Counted from the first letter of the stretch, positions 16,577-26,617 are shown. The stretch: 32,360 nt of DNA from Leptospira sp. (GCA_016742255.1 JACVCB010000034.1:1-32360), one strand, 5' to 3'. Made by a program: numbers and translations. The notes: a model not told the origin generated them from the sequence alone.

Positions 16577-19500
16577 AAGCCAGTGTTTCATTTTTTCTGC
16601 GATGGTATTCAAAACAACAGGTTTGGATATATAATCATTCATTCCACTTTCCAAACATCGGTTTTCTTCATCTGACAAAGTACCAGCAGTCAGCGCAATA
16701 ATGGGAACATTTTGGCCAATCTGTAGGTTTCTAATTTCTCTCGTAGCGTCATAACCATTCATTTCAGGCATTTGGATGTCCATGAGGATGAGATCAGGTT
16801 CTGTTTTTTTGAAATGTTCCACTGCTTCCCTACCATTTGTTGCTTCGATGATAATGGCAGATTGTAAAATTTTTAATACGATTGTTTTTGTTAACATCAT
16901 ATTCACAGGATTATCTTCTACGATCATCACCTTTGTTTTTTCATTGGTAACAATTGGTTTGAACTTTTCTTGTTGATTCGTACCTTTTTCCGAATGCCTT
17001 CCTGAAACTAAGTCGTATAAACTCTCATATAAAATATTGGTTTGGATTGGTTTTAATAAAATAACACCGATTCCAATTTCTTTCCCTTTTTCGTACAAGG
17101 ATTCTTCATTGGAAGAGGAATGAATTGTAAAGTTTGGTAATTTTGACTTTGATGTGAGTGCATGTGATTTGAGTAAAGAAATGAATTCCAATCCATTCAT
17201 TTCTGGCATATTGTAATCTGAGATGACAATGTCATACTCATTCCCTTCTTGGAAATGTTTTAGCGCTAATTTAGGAGAATTGAATGTAATGGTTTCAATT
17301 TTTTTATAAGCCAACATTTCTCTGATCACAGAAAGATTGGTTTCATTATCATCAACAACCATAACTCTTTTAATTGATTCCAAATTTGGTTCAATGTTTC
17401 TTTCATTATCAGCAATTGTTATAAACTTAAAATAAAATCGGGATCCTTTGTTCACTTCGGATTCTAATTCGATTTTACTTCCGAATAATTGTAGTAATTT
17501 GGAAGAGATAGAAAGGCCAAGTCCTGTTCCACCAAATTGTCGTGTAGTGGAACTATCTGCCTGCGCAAATACTTCAAAAATTTTGTTTTGGTTTTCTTTG
17601 CTGATCCCAATACCAGTATCAATGACTTCAAATAAAAATTCGTATTCATTTTGATTCACTGGGTTTGCTGTTAATTTGATTTGGATTTCCCCTTTGAGAG
17701 TGAACTTAAGGGCATTGCCAATCAAATTCAAAAGGATTTGCCGAAGTCGAAGTGAATCAACAAACACATTTCTTGGAACTTTTGGAGAAATATTTAAAAT
17801 GAGTTCCAAACCTTTTTCGTAAGCTTTGTGTTTTACGATTTCAGCAATTTGGTGTAATAGATCAAAAATATTGACTCTTTCTTTATAGAGTTCCATTTTG
17901 CCTGATTCTATTTTGGAAAAATCAAGGATGTCGTTGATCAAATCAAGTAACGAAAGTGCAGACAAATGCACAGTTTCCATATACTTTCTTTGGACTTGGT
18001 TTAGGTCGGTTCGCATCAGTAAGTCTGCAAAACCAATCACTCCATTGAGTGGTGTACGAATTTCATGACTCATATTTGCCAAAAAATTAGATTTGGCAAT
18101 GGAAGCTTTTTCTGCTTTTTCCCGTGCAATGATCAAATCTTGTTCTAATATTTTTCTGTGAGTGATGTCTGTATGGGTTCCAATCACACGTAAAGGTCTG
18201 CCATCTTCTGTACGTTCAATGACTTTCCCTCTGTCAAGGATCCATTTATAAGTGCCATCTTTGCATAACATTCTATGTTCACTCATATACACATTGGTCT
18301 CACCTCGGTAGTGTTTCTCCAATGCCTCTAAACAATGATTTAAATCTTCTGGATGAACTCGTTTTTCCCATTCTGAGATATCGGTTCCAATTTCTGATTC
18401 CGAAAAACCTAACATTGCTTTCCATTGATTAGAAAAGTAAACTTGGTCAGTTTCTGCGTTCCAATCCCAAATACCATCACCAGAACCTTCAAGAGCAAAC
18501 TGCCATCTCCTTTCACTTTCACGTAACGCTTCTTCGGTGGCTTTTTGAGCTGAAATATCGATTCCAATTCCTAAAAATCCAGTGATTTCTCCTTTTGGGT
18601 TTTTACTTGCAGTGATCACCAATTGGATTGGAAATTCAGTACCATCTTTGCGTATGTAGGTCCATTCATGTGAATCAAAGGCACCTAATCGTGCTTTGTG
18701 GACAAATGTTTCAAATCCTGAAATGGGAACACCAAACTCTTGTGAGAGAGATTCTGCACGAAATAAAACTTCCTCTTCTTTGTGTAAGATGGAAGGTGTA
18801 TTTTTCCCTATCATTTCTTCAGCGGTATATTGCAAATGGTACTCGGCACCTTTGTTGAAATGAGTGATGATTCCATTCTCATCAGTACCAATAATTGTCA
18901 CATGTGTGGTTGCATCTAAAATTGTTTCCAATTTCGATAATGCTTCTTCTTTTTGTTTGTCTAAGTTTACACTATTTGTGATGTCTTGGAAACTTCCATA
19001 CACACGAATGCATTTTCCGTTTTCAAAAACTCCGTGGCCTATCGTTCTTACCCATTTGAGTTTTCCTGTATTGGTTTTAATTTGTAATATCAGTTCATAA
19101 GATGATCCATTTTCAATGGTATCTTCAAATGCTTTTCGTAACAAAACTTGTTCTGATTGAATCGGATAAAATTGAAACGCATTTTCCAAATTGGGTGAAT
19201 AATCATCATCAACTTCATGGATTCGTTTTGTTTCTTTTGCCCAAAAAATGGTATTATGAATTAAGTCAACTTCCCAAGCACCTACGTTGGCTGCCGCATT
19301 TGTTTCTTCAAACAAAACTCGAATTCGTTTTAATTCATCCCTTTGGTTTTTGATTTCTAATTCTTTTTCCTTTCGTTCACTGATGTCAGAAAAATAAGAA
19401 ATTTTTTCGGTAGGGTAAGAGTCGTAATAACTGACAACACTATATTCGGATAAATAGATGTAACTTCCATCAGGTTTTTTGAAACGAAATTCCCTTTGGT

Positions 19501-20059
19501 AAGTTCTTTGTTTACTTTTGATGTATTCCTTTTCTTCGGTATCGATTTGTTTTTTGTCATCTGGGTGGACCAAATCTTGGATTTTTAAATTCCCTTTTTT
19601 GAAATCACCTGTTTGGTAACCTAGGTTAAGTGAAACATTGGGTGATACATAAGTGATCAAAAATTCAGAATCAAATTTATATCGAAAAATGACATAGGGT
19701 CCACTATCTAAAATCACACCTTCTATATTAAAATTTGGTTCTCCACGTAAAACCACACAAGGTCCAGATTTGGTTTCGAGAAACCTTCCTAAAATCCGGT
19801 ATTGGTTCCCTAGAAGTGAGGTAAAAAACTGGAATGGAATCCTTCGGCTCAATGTTTCTTGGCACAAATTGGATAAAATAAGCCCGTCCCTTGGGATAAT
19901 GGGGAGTTCCTTCAGGTGTTTTCCAATACCAATGGAATCTTTTGGGAGGTAAAGATTGGGAGATGTTTGGGAAAATTGGATTTCTAAATTTCCATCCATG
20001 ATGAGGATGAATTCGTCAAAACTTTCTACAATCGTTTGGTAATCGAAACTTTCTGCCAT
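16568..20059 (-). CDS. Soluble multi-PAS hybrid sensor histidine kinase with two receiver domains
   Basis: 1163 residues, no signal peptide or membrane helix, so a cytoplasmic sensor. Order: five PAS-like domains at about 1-110, 115-230, 255-365, 375-505 and 510-635 (the last four with PAC ends such as DISERK and DITHRK); HisKA with phospho-accepting H665 (MSHEIRTPLNG); HATPase with N782 (NLIGNALKFT), DTGIGI at 814 and GGTGLGLS at 843; receiver 1 at 897-1015 with D948 (ISDYNMPEMNG) and K1003; receiver 2 at 1042-1160 with D1094 (LMDIQMPEMNG) and K1146. There is no Hpt domain, so phosphate must leave by a separate Hpt protein or directly. AAAGGG lies just 3 nt before the ATG. Signal unknown. 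It ends beside the encapsulin promoter, but no functional tie is shown. Confidence 0.93.
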   Translation of the reverse strand: MAESFDYQTIVESFDEFILIMDGNLEIQFSQTSPNLYLPKDSIGIGKHLKELPIIPRDGLILSNLCQETLSRRIPFQFFTSLLGNQYRILGRFLETKSGPCVVLRGEPNFNIEGVILDSGPYVIFRYKFDSEFLITYVSPNVSLNLGYQTGDFKKGNLKIQDLVHPDDKKQIDTEEKEYIKSKQRTYQREFRFKKPDGSYIYLSEYSVVSYYDSYPTEKISYFSDISERKEKELEIKNQRDELKRIRVLFEETNAAANVGAWEVDLIHNTIFWAKETKRIHEVDDDYSPNLENAFQFYPIQSEQVLLRKAFEDTIENGSSYELILQIKTNTGKLKWVRTIGHGVFENGKCIRVYGSFQDITNSVNLDKQKEEALSKLETILDATTHVTIIGTDENGIITHFNKGAEYHLQYTAEEMIGKNTPSILHKEEEVLFRAESLSQEFGVPISGFETFVHKARLGAFDSHEWTYIRKDGTEFPIQLVITASKNPKGEITGFLGIGIDISAQKATEEALRESERRWQFALEGSGDGIWDWNAETDQVYFSNQWKAMLGFSESEIGTDISEWEKRVHPEDLNHCLEALEKHYRGETNVYMSEHRMLCKDGTYKWILDRGKVIERTEDGRPLRVIGTHTDITHRKILEQDLIIAREKAEKASIAKSNFLANMSHEIRTPLNGVIGFADLLMRTDLNQVQRKYMETVHLSALSLLDLINDILDFSKIESGKMELYKERVNIFDLLHQIAEIVKHKAYEKGLELILNISPKVPRNVFVDSLRLRQILLNLIGNALKFTLKGEIQIKLTANPVNQNEYEFLFEVIDTGIGISKENQNKIFEVFAQADSSTTRQFGGTGLGLSISSKLLQLFGSKIELESEVNKGSRFYFKFITIADNERNIEPNLESIKRVMVVDDNETNLSVIREMLAYKKIETITFNSPKLALKHFQEGNEYDIVISDYNMPEMNGLEFISLLKSHALTSKSKLPNFTIHSSSNEESLYEKGKEIGIGVILLKPIQTNILYESLYDLVSGRHSEKGTNQQEKFKPIVTNEKTKVMIVEDNPVNMMLTKTIVLKILQSAIIIEATNGREAVEHFKKTEPDLILMDIQMPEMNGYDATREIRNLQIGQNVPIIALTAGTLSDEENRCLESGMNDYISKPVVLNTIAEKMKHWLLK

Positions 20060-20076
20060 TTCCCTTTATGTCACTT

Positions 20077-20093
20077 GACCAAATCCCTTGGTC
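20077..20093. promoter_or_regulatory. Inverted repeat GACCAA-N5-TTGGTC in a divergent promoter region
   Basis: A perfect 6-bp inverted repeat in the 53-bp gap between the divergent histidine kinase and repeat-protein genes. TTGACC, a possible -35 box reading toward the repeat protein, overlaps its left arm. It is a candidate operator serving both genes, or a small hairpin at the 5' end of a transcript. Confidence 0.3.
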
Positions 20094-20112
20094 CTAGAGA
20101 ATCAAAGATACG

Positions 20113-22725
20113 ATGAAGAGTCGACTGTCACTTTCTATTTTTTTCAGTTTCATCATCCTGATTTCTCATACTACTATATACGCACAAAATCAAAGAAATC
20201 ATGGCTGGATTGTGTCTGGTGCACAAGGAAAATTACTCATCCAAGGAAAAGAACAACTCACCATTCGCGATGATTTTCGATTCAAGTCTCCTGAATCTCT
20301 CACTACCAATCAGGAAATTGATTTTTACCTCATGCTAGGTGAATACTACCTGAGGAAAAAAGACAAGGTTGGGATTGCGAATATATTATATGACTTAAGG
20401 ACTAAAAAAGGAGAGTATTCGTTTGCTGATTTTTTACTCACTTCTTTGTGGAAACATTCACAAGGTGATGAAGTCCAAGCCATCAAAACATTAGATACTT
20501 ACATTCAAAAAGAACCAAATACCTATTTTCGTAATCTAGCAAAGAATATGCGAACGAATCTTTTCCAAACAGGGGAAGATGAGAAAAAAACAATGGTACG
20601 TATGGATTGTCAAAAAACAAAACCATACTATTCTCTTTGCCGGGTTTTCCGTTTGCAATACTATATCGATCTTCCTACGGGAAAAGATAAAGATATGCAC
20701 AAACATTTTGTGAACATCATGCGGGTGAGTTCACCATTTTTTGAAGATACCAATTTAGAGTGGATTCCACTTCTGGATCGGATTGATGAAGACCTACCAG
20801 CCAAATTGTCATTTTTAGGGTTTGTGAGAGAAGGGATTCATTTCCAGAGAATGATCATGGATTTAGAACGAATCACTGATGGTGCCTATAACGAAAACTC
20901 GATCGAAAGATTGGCATTTTTCCAGATTTTATCAGGTGATTATAATGGAGCAGAAGAATCATTTCAGAATTTTTTAAAGTCAGCACGTGGTAAAAAAACA
21001 TCCATCTTGAATCGCATTTATGTAAAGTTAGGTGCGCTTGCCTATTTCCAAAAAGATTATAAAAAGTCCTTAGATTATTATATCAAATTAGATCTAAACA
21101 ATTGGTCTTCAGACATTCATCATCCTTTTTTAAACGAACCAATGAGTTTGGCAGAAGTAAAAGATTTGATTTCAGTTTCTTTGTACAAAGTGAACGGTGC
21201 AGAATCAGCTCTAAAAGCATTACAAAAAATCAAAGATCCAGAGAAGTTAACAGAAGCAGACATTTGGCCCAAACTTCGTATTTCACAGATGTTGATGGAT
21301 CAAAATCCAGAATTGTCTTCTCGGATGACAGATGAGATCATTTATATGGCTCAGGAAAAAAAATGGAGACGATTAGAATATGCGGCTACCATTTTACAAG
21401 GTTATAATCAAATTTATCGAAAGGAATATCGTAAATCAACCATTGAACTCACAAAAAGCCGTGGGATATTAGATGAAGAAAATGCATTTTATGCGGCTGA
21501 GTTCCTACGTAATTTTGGATTTATTTTTGCTCATACCGCTTCTGGAAAAAAAGGTCCTGTGAATGGAAATATCAAAGATGGACTCGGTGATTATTTATTA
21601 AACCATCCATACGAAGATTTGTATTACATTCGTAACTACAGGCCACTTGCTTTTTCGACGGATTTGTTTTTTGAATATGCTCTCAGCCATTTACGTGATG
21701 ATAATGATGTATGGGGCCTTTTTGATACTTTGTTTAAATACAATTCAGTCAAAACACAACGGAATACAAAGGGGAGTCCTCATTCTTTATTCCAAATTCC
21801 ATATGTGAACCAACAGTTTAAATTTTTATCTGGATTTTCCACCGCAAGAGAATCTAAGTTTTTCGATTCCACATATGCCGAGAGTAGAGAAACGGAAAAT
21901 TTGATCCAGAGGAAAAATGAAGAAGAAAACACACGTTCATTAGAATCAGTTAAACTTCCTACCATATTCCTCCTTCCATATAAAGACGAGTTTTATGTTT
22001 TCACATTCAATCCTAAAGATTCCAAACGAAACCAATTGAATTGGAAAATGGTAAGAACTCAAAGACCCGATGCTTCTGATATTATAGATGTTGTGAGAGA
22101 ACTTGTTTCAGCAAATAAGGACCATGATAAAATCCAAATTTATTTAAATGATTCTGGGTTGGGATTGTTTCGTTCTCTAAAAAAAGAAATGAAAGAACAG
22201 TCCTTTGTCTTTTTCTTTAGTTTGTATCCCAACACAGACACTCAAAAACCTCTCAATTTGTATTCTTGGAAATGCCCGACAAATATGCGTTCGCTGGATG
22301 GAAAAGGAATCACACTTGTAGATACTGCTTATTTTGAAGGATCGAGGATATTAAAAGACAAAGAACGTTTGCACCTATGGGACTTCCCAACAAATGCAAA
22401 TGTTTCCAATTTAGGTCCAGTCCTCAGTTGGTCATGCCGATCCGAAACTGGTTCTACAGAGGAAATTTCGTTACTCAAATTGTACCGCAGGATCGATTAC
22501 CGAACGGTTCCTAAAATGATAGTCTACACCGAACGAGTGTTAGGGAAGTCATGGAACGACCCTGGTCTCCACCAAGAGTGGTTACATTTTTGGTTTCGTT
22601 CTGGCACAAAAAAAATTGGTTACCTTCCAACGCTTCCTGTCCTCGACCAAATCTCATTACAAAGCCTAACAGAACAAACGGCTTACAAAGAAGATGGAGT
22701 TTGGATTTATTCCACGGCCCAATAA
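20113..22725 (+). CDS. Large exported TPR-like protein with a possible degenerate CHAT-like C-terminus
   Basis: 870 residues. A signal peptide (1-24, ending IYA) is followed by mostly helical sequence with TPR-like pairs, clearest at about 265-290 (ERLAFFQILSGDYNGAEESFQNFL) and 300-330 (KLGALAYFQKDYKKSLDYYIKL). From about residue 615 the sequence becomes alpha/beta (TIFLLPYKDEFYVFTFNP, KIQIYLNDSGLGLFRSLKKE, TLVDTAYFEGSRIL). That strand order recalls CHAT caspase-like domains, in which an LPYK/D-type strand leads into a His and then a Cys. I do not see the His-Cys dyad, so if the resemblance is real the domain is inactive. No SD is evident. It probably acts in the periplasm as a protein-protein scaffold; function unknown. 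Confidence 0.6.
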   Translation: MKSRLSLSIFFSFIILISHTTIYAQNQRNHGWIVSGAQGKLLIQGKEQLTIRDDFRFKSPESLTTNQEIDFYLMLGEYYLRKKDKVGIANILYDLRTKKGEYSFADFLLTSLWKHSQGDEVQAIKTLDTYIQKEPNTYFRNLAKNMRTNLFQTGEDEKKTMVRMDCQKTKPYYSLCRVFRLQYYIDLPTGKDKDMHKHFVNIMRVSSPFFEDTNLEWIPLLDRIDEDLPAKLSFLGFVREGIHFQRMIMDLERITDGAYNENSIERLAFFQILSGDYNGAEESFQNFLKSARGKKTSILNRIYVKLGALAYFQKDYKKSLDYYIKLDLNNWSSDIHHPFLNEPMSLAEVKDLISVSLYKVNGAESALKALQKIKDPEKLTEADIWPKLRISQMLMDQNPELSSRMTDEIIYMAQEKKWRRLEYAATILQGYNQIYRKEYRKSTIELTKSRGILDEENAFYAAEFLRNFGFIFAHTASGKKGPVNGNIKDGLGDYLLNHPYEDLYYIRNYRPLAFSTDLFFEYALSHLRDDNDVWGLFDTLFKYNSVKTQRNTKGSPHSLFQIPYVNQQFKFLSGFSTARESKFFDSTYAESRETENLIQRKNEEENTRSLESVKLPTIFLLPYKDEFYVFTFNPKDSKRNQLNWKMVRTQRPDASDIIDVVRELVSANKDHDKIQIYLNDSGLGLFRSLKKEMKEQSFVFFFSLYPNTDTQKPLNLYSWKCPTNMRSLDGKGITLVDTAYFEGSRILKDKERLHLWDFPTNANVSNLGPVLSWSCRSETGSTEEISLLKLYRRIDYRTVPKMIVYTERVLGKSWNDPGLHQEWLHFWFRSGTKKIGYLPTLPVLDQISLQSLTEQTAYKEDGVWIYSTAQ

Positions 22726-22930
22726 ATGTGACATAAAGGTAGTATCGGATCGCAAAATTCTGAATTGGGTGATGGGCGAAGGAAGCATTTGATCGGGTTT
22801 TCACATGTGATTTCCTGGAAAATCTCCTCAAATTGTAGGCGACACTAGAAGTTCGGTCCAAAATACTTAATTCTGTTCCTCATTATACAATGGACCCTGA
22901 TTTTAAAACTTTAGTGGTGTTCGAGTTTCT

Positions 22931-24301
22931 ATGGAAATAATCGGCATCTTTCTCATCTTCCTCCTTGTCTTTGTCAATGGTTTCTTCGTCGCTGCAGAGT
23001 TTGCGATGGTATCAATCCGCCCCTCACGCTTAGAGGAACTTGTCAAAGAAAACCGGGCCATGTCCCATATCACCAAAAAAGCGGTCTCCAAAATCGATGA
23101 TATGTTATCGGTTTGCCAAGTGGGGATCACGATCGCCAGTTTACTCCTTGGTTGGATCGGCGAGGCTTTATTTGCGAGTGTTGTCTCTGGATTCCTTCAC
23201 ATGTTCCAAATTGAATTGGATCTCGTGACTATCCACAGTATCTCGATTGGTGTATCCTTCACACTCATCACTTTACTACATGTCATCTTAGGAGAGTTAG
23301 TTCCTAAAACATTGGCAATCCAGAATACCGAAGCAATTGCTCTTGGTGTTTCTGCTCCCATGTGGCTTTTTTATTATTTGTTTTTTCCTGTAACATTTGT
23401 CATGAACCGATTAGCTGGTGGGATTCTCACTCTCTTCCGTTTGCAACGAACAGGTGATAAATATGTCCATTCTGCTGAAGAACTCATGATCATCATCGAG
23501 GAACAACGAAAACAAGGTCGTATCGATAATGCAGAAATGCAACTCATCCAAAAGACTTTTGATTTTTCGGAACATACTGCCAAGGATGTAATGACACATC
23601 GTCTTTCCATCATTGGAATTCCACAAGAATCAACGATTGATAAATTACTTCCCCTCATTGCAGAACATAGTTTTTCTAGATACCCAGTTTACAACCAAAC
23701 ACTCGATAAAATTGTTGGGATTGTCCATGTTCAAAAATTTCTAAAATGGCAAGCGGCCCATCTTTCTGCCAAAGGCAAAAAAGAAAAAATCACTGTCATC
23801 ATGGAAAAGGATTTTGTAAAAGTTCCTGAATCAATGTCCATCGAACGAGTGATGACAAAACTCCGAGAGAAAAAACAACATATGGCGATCGTGATAGATG
23901 AATATGGTGGAGTCTCAGGATTACTTACGTTAGAGGATATTATTGAAGAATTTTTTGGTGAGATTCGGGATGAAACGGACACCGATGAAGTAGATGTTAC
24001 ATCCAAAAATAAAAAAACCAAAACCATCACACTTGATGGAGAAACCGAACTTTCTAGTTTAACTGATATTTTAGAAGGCGAAGAACCATCTGATATGGAA
24101 GAGGTTCGAACCATCGCTGGTTACTTTATGGAAAAAAATGAAGATATGCCAAAAGAAGGTAGTATCGTTCAAATCAAAAAGGGTAGCCTCAAAGTGAAAA
24201 AAATGGAAGGAAACAAAATCATTTCCATCCTATTCACACCGAAATTAGAAGAAGACCACGATTCCGAAATGGAACGGGAATTATCTTACGAGGATCGGTA
24301 A
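22931..24301 (+). CDS. CNNM/CorC (HlyC, TlyC-type) membrane transporter
   Basis: 456 residues. DUF21 membrane domain at 1-190 with about four hydrophobic helices (IFLIFLLVFVNGFFVAAEFA, VCQVGITIASLLLGWIGEAL, VSFTLITLLHVILGELVPK, MWLFYYLFFPVTFV), two CBS domains (about 216-275 and 283-342), the signature DEYGGVSGLLTLEDIIEEFFGEI at 323-345, and a C-terminal CorC/HlyC domain (about 360-438). Proteins of this family move Mg2+ or other cations; the haemolysin name is historical and gives no evidence of cell lysis. The stop codon at 24299-24301 directly abuts the ATG of coaC, so the three genes 22931-25506 are probably one operon. Confidence 0.9.
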   Translation: MEIIGIFLIFLLVFVNGFFVAAEFAMVSIRPSRLEELVKENRAMSHITKKAVSKIDDMLSVCQVGITIASLLLGWIGEALFASVVSGFLHMFQIELDLVTIHSISIGVSFTLITLLHVILGELVPKTLAIQNTEAIALGVSAPMWLFYYLFFPVTFVMNRLAGGILTLFRLQRTGDKYVHSAEELMIIIEEQRKQGRIDNAEMQLIQKTFDFSEHTAKDVMTHRLSIIGIPQESTIDKLLPLIAEHSFSRYPVYNQTLDKIVGIVHVQKFLKWQAAHLSAKGKKEKITVIMEKDFVKVPESMSIERVMTKLREKKQHMAIVIDEYGGVSGLLTLEDIIEEFFGEIRDETDTDEVDVTSKNKKTKTITLDGETELSSLTDILEGEEPSDMEEVRTIAGYFMEKNEDMPKEGSIVQIKKGSLKVKKMEGNKIISILFTPKLEEDHDSEMERELSYEDR

Positions 24302-24832
24302 ATGAAAGAAATCATCATCGCAGTCTCAGGTTCCATTGCATCTTACAAAGCTTGTGATCTGGTTAGAGGTCTTACTAAAAACGGATACCCTGTGCGAGTG
24401 ATTATGACGGCTAACGCCACTAAGTTTGTGGGCAAAATTACCTTTGAAGCCCTAACCAGTAAACCTGTTCGAATTGATGAATTTGATACAGGGATGGCAC
24501 ATATTGAAATCAAAAATATTTCATCCGTTTTTGCAGTTGTACCAGCTTCCGCTAACATCATAGGAAAAATGGCAAATGGAATCGCTGATGATTTGGTGAC
24601 TTCGACTTACCTCGCTTGTACTTCACCTGTGCTTGTGGCACCTTCCATGAATCCTGGGATGTACCTCCATCCTGCTGTTCAAAGGAATTTAAAAACATTA
24701 GAAGCCGATGGTGTACACATTGTATCTCCTGACAAAGGCATTGTTGTTTGTGGTGATGAAGGGTATGGAAAATTAGCAACCGTCGAAACCATCATGGAAC
24801 AAATCATCGAACTTCATAAAAAAAATTCATGA
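24302..24832 (+). CDS. coaC: Phosphopantothenoylcysteine decarboxylase (CoaC part of CoaBC)
   Basis: FMN enzyme that decarboxylates phosphopantothenoylcysteine to phosphopantetheine in coenzyme A synthesis. 176 residues: [14 protein letters not shown], catalytic H67 (MAHIEI), [18 protein letters not shown] at 81-98, APSMN with N117, and the substrate loop with C150 ([10 protein letters not shown]). In most bacteria this domain is fused to CoaB; here the frame ends with TGA at 24830, overlapping the coaB ATG. An A8 tract (24818-24825) five codons before the end lies in a position where a one-base slip would fuse the two frames. Confidence 0.9.
   Translation: MKEIIIAVSGSIASYKACDLVRGLTKNGYPVRVIMTANATKFVGKITFEALTSKPVRIDEFDTGMAHIEIKNISSVFAVVPASANIIGKMANGIADDLVTSTYLACTSPVLVAPSMNPGMYLHPAVQRNLKTLEADGVHIVSPDKGIVVCGDEGYGKLATVETIMEQIIELHKKNS
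24818..24825 (+). other. A8 tract at the coaC/coaB junction, possible slippage site
   Basis: Eight consecutive A residues just before the coaC stop. Adding one A to the transcript, or a -1 ribosomal slip, turns HKKNS-stop into HKKKF followed by the coaB start Met and its whole frame. No stop intervenes, so a fused CoaBC of about 400 residues could be made from the same message. Confidence 0.35.
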
Positions 24833-25506
24833 ATTTAAAATTCAAACGTGTTGTCATTACATCTGGTCCCACACGCGAGTGGATTGATCCAGTTCGTTAT
24901 ATCTCCAATGCTTCTTCTGGAAAAATGGGATACGAAATTGCAAAGTGTTTTTTGCAATACCCAGTGGATGTGATTTATATCCATGGGAATACCTTGGAAC
25001 GATATGCCAATGTTCCTGGCGCCAAACAGAACTTAGAAGTGGAAACAACAATGCAACTTCGAGATACAGTTTTATCTCAAATGTTGGATGATACTTTACT
25101 TGTGATGGCAGCGGCTCCGGCAGATTTTCGTCCGATCATGATGGCAGAACATAAAATCAAAAAGGAAAGAACTTCTGAAGGAAGTAAGGGATTATTACTC
25201 GAATTAGAAGAAAATCCAGATGTCTTAAAACAAGTGGATGAGTACATCAAAGAAAACCAAATCAATAATTCGATCCGCGTTGGGTTTGCAGCAGAAACAA
25301 ATGATTTGGAAAAACATGCCAGAGAAAAACTCGTTCGCAAGGGTTTACAATACATCGTAGGAAATGTAGTTGGACATGGAAAAGGATTCGGTGAAGTAGA
25401 ATCGATATTACGTATTTTTGGTCCGAATGGACTCGTGAAAGAGATTGGACCTTTGCCAAAAGAGGAATTGGCAAAGTCCCTTGTCCAATTTTTAGTGACT
25501 GTTTGA
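24829..25506 (+). CDS. coaB: Phosphopantothenate-cysteine ligase (CoaB part of CoaBC)
   Basis: Joins cysteine to phosphopantothenate using a nucleotide triphosphate, the step before CoaC. 225 residues: [27 protein letters not shown] (nucleotide-binding start), [10 protein letters not shown], the KIKK motif, and [17 protein letters not shown]. The length fits a lone CoaB domain. It overlaps coaC by ATGA without its own visible SD, so translation probably depends on coupling. It ends convergent with the DUF486 gene, overlapping it by 15 nt. Confidence 0.9.
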   Translation: MNLKFKRVVITSGPTREWIDPVRYISNASSGKMGYEIAKCFLQYPVDVIYIHGNTLERYANVPGAKQNLEVETTMQLRDTVLSQMLDDTLLVMAAAPADFRPIMMAEHKIKKERTSEGSKGLLLELEENPDVLKQVDEYIKENQINNSIRVGFAAETNDLEKHAREKLVRKGLQYIVGNVVGHGKGFGEVESILRIFGPNGLVKEIGPLPKEELAKSLVQFLVTV

Positions 25507-25848
25507 ATTGTTCCCAAATCCAAACGCAAAAAAACCAGCAAGTAAGATCAATCCAAAACTAACGATATAATTCCATTTGATTTTTTCACCTAAAAACAAG
25601 GTGGCAAAAAGGATAAACACAAAGATTGTGATGATCTCTTGGATGATCTTTAATTGGAATCCTTCAAATTTGTAAACCGTATACCCAATACGATTGGCAG
25701 GTACCATCAGTACATATTCAAAAAATGCAATGCCCCATGAAAACAAAATCACATAAAACATTTGGTTTGATTTTGCATATTTTAAATGGCCATACCAGGC
25801 AAAAGTCATAAAGATATTGGATAAAACAAGTAAAACAACTGTTAGCAT
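25492..25848 (-). CDS. DUF486 small membrane protein (DMT-like)
   Basis: 118 residues with four hydrophobic helices and the N-terminal SNIFMTFAWYGHLK block typical of DUF486, a half-size relative of drug/metabolite transporters. Substrate unknown. AAGGA about 10 nt upstream supports the start. It lies 13 nt after the sirtuin gene and is probably co-transcribed with it. Its 3' end overlaps coaB on the other strand. Confidence 0.85.
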   Translation of the reverse strand: MLTVVLLVLSNIFMTFAWYGHLKYAKSNQMFYVILFSWGIAFFEYVLMVPANRIGYTVYKFEGFQLKIIQEIITIFVFILFATLFLGEKIKWNYIVSFGLILLAGFFAFGFGNNSNSH

Positions 25849-25861
25849 AATTTGGGATCCT

Positions 25862-26617
25862 TTAGTCTAATGGTTCGTTTGGAAATACTTCATTCCAAAT
25901 TTTGGGTAATACTTCACCTGATTTTCCACCAAAATGGTGTTTCATGGAAGGTGTAAGATTTGTTTCCGCTGGATTGATTTCAATCCCAATTGCTCCATTC
26001 CGAATCGCTGTGAGCGCTAATTGGGCGGGGACAGATACGTTGGCACTCGTTCCAATCACAAAAACGATTTGTGATTGTTTAGATAGTTCCCAACTTTTTG
26101 TAAGATGTGTTTGGTCATACTCTTCTCCAAACCAAACAATGTCGGGCCTAAGTAGGGATTCACAATGTTTACAAAATTTAAGTCCAGGATGGTCTAAACC
26201 ATCTTGTTCCAAATGAAATTTTGCCGAACAATTTGTACACCTGACACGAAAAATATTCCCATGAAGTTCGATGATGGATTCACTTCCTGCACGCGGATGA
26301 AGACCGTCTACATTTTGAGTGATGAGGGAAACAGAACTTGATTTTCTTTGCCATTTGGCAATTGTTATATGGCCTGGATTGGGTTTTGCATTTTTACAAA
26401 TATTCCTTCGCCAATCGTACCATTCCCAAACGAGTTCTGGATTTTTTTGGAAAGCTTCTGGAGTTGCTAAATCCTCTGCTCGAAAGTTTTTCCAAAGTCC
26501 ACCTTCTCCGCGAAACGTTGGGATTCCACTTTCGTTTGAAATACCAGCCCCTGTCAGAAAGATGATACTCTTTGCTCTCCGAATTATTTCCAAAGATTCT
26601 TGTGGTAACACGTCCAT
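25862..26617 (-). CDS. Sir2-family NAD-dependent protein deacylase (CobB-like, class III)
   Basis: 251 residues. It removes acyl groups from lysine with NAD. NAD site: TGAGISNESGIPTFRG at 22-37 and TQNVDGLH at 100-107. The catalytic base is H119 (ELHG). A structural zinc is held by C127, C130, C149 and C152. Y67 and R70 (WYDWR) form the YxxR pair that in SIRT5 and E. coli CobB binds acidic acyl groups, so desuccinylase activity is likely as well as deacetylation. The GTSANVSVPAQL motif is near the end. Divergent from bioF. Confidence 0.93.
   Translation of the reverse strand: MDVLPQESLEIIRRAKSIIFLTGAGISNESGIPTFRGEGGLWKNFRAEDLATPEAFQKNPELVWEWYDWRRNICKNAKPNPGHITIAKWQRKSSSVSLITQNVDGLHPRAGSESIIELHGNIFRVRCTNCSAKFHLEQDGLDHPGLKFCKHCESLLRPDIVWFGEEYDQTHLTKSWELSKQSQIVFVIGTSANVSVPAQLALTAIRNGAIGIEINPAETNLTPSMKHHFGGKSGEVLPKIWNEVFPNEPLD

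Noticed and set aside
22801..22810. Palindrome TCACATGTGA as a CRP/FNR-type operator
   Set aside because: Only 10 bp with no matching second site or spacing; a chance palindrome is as likely.
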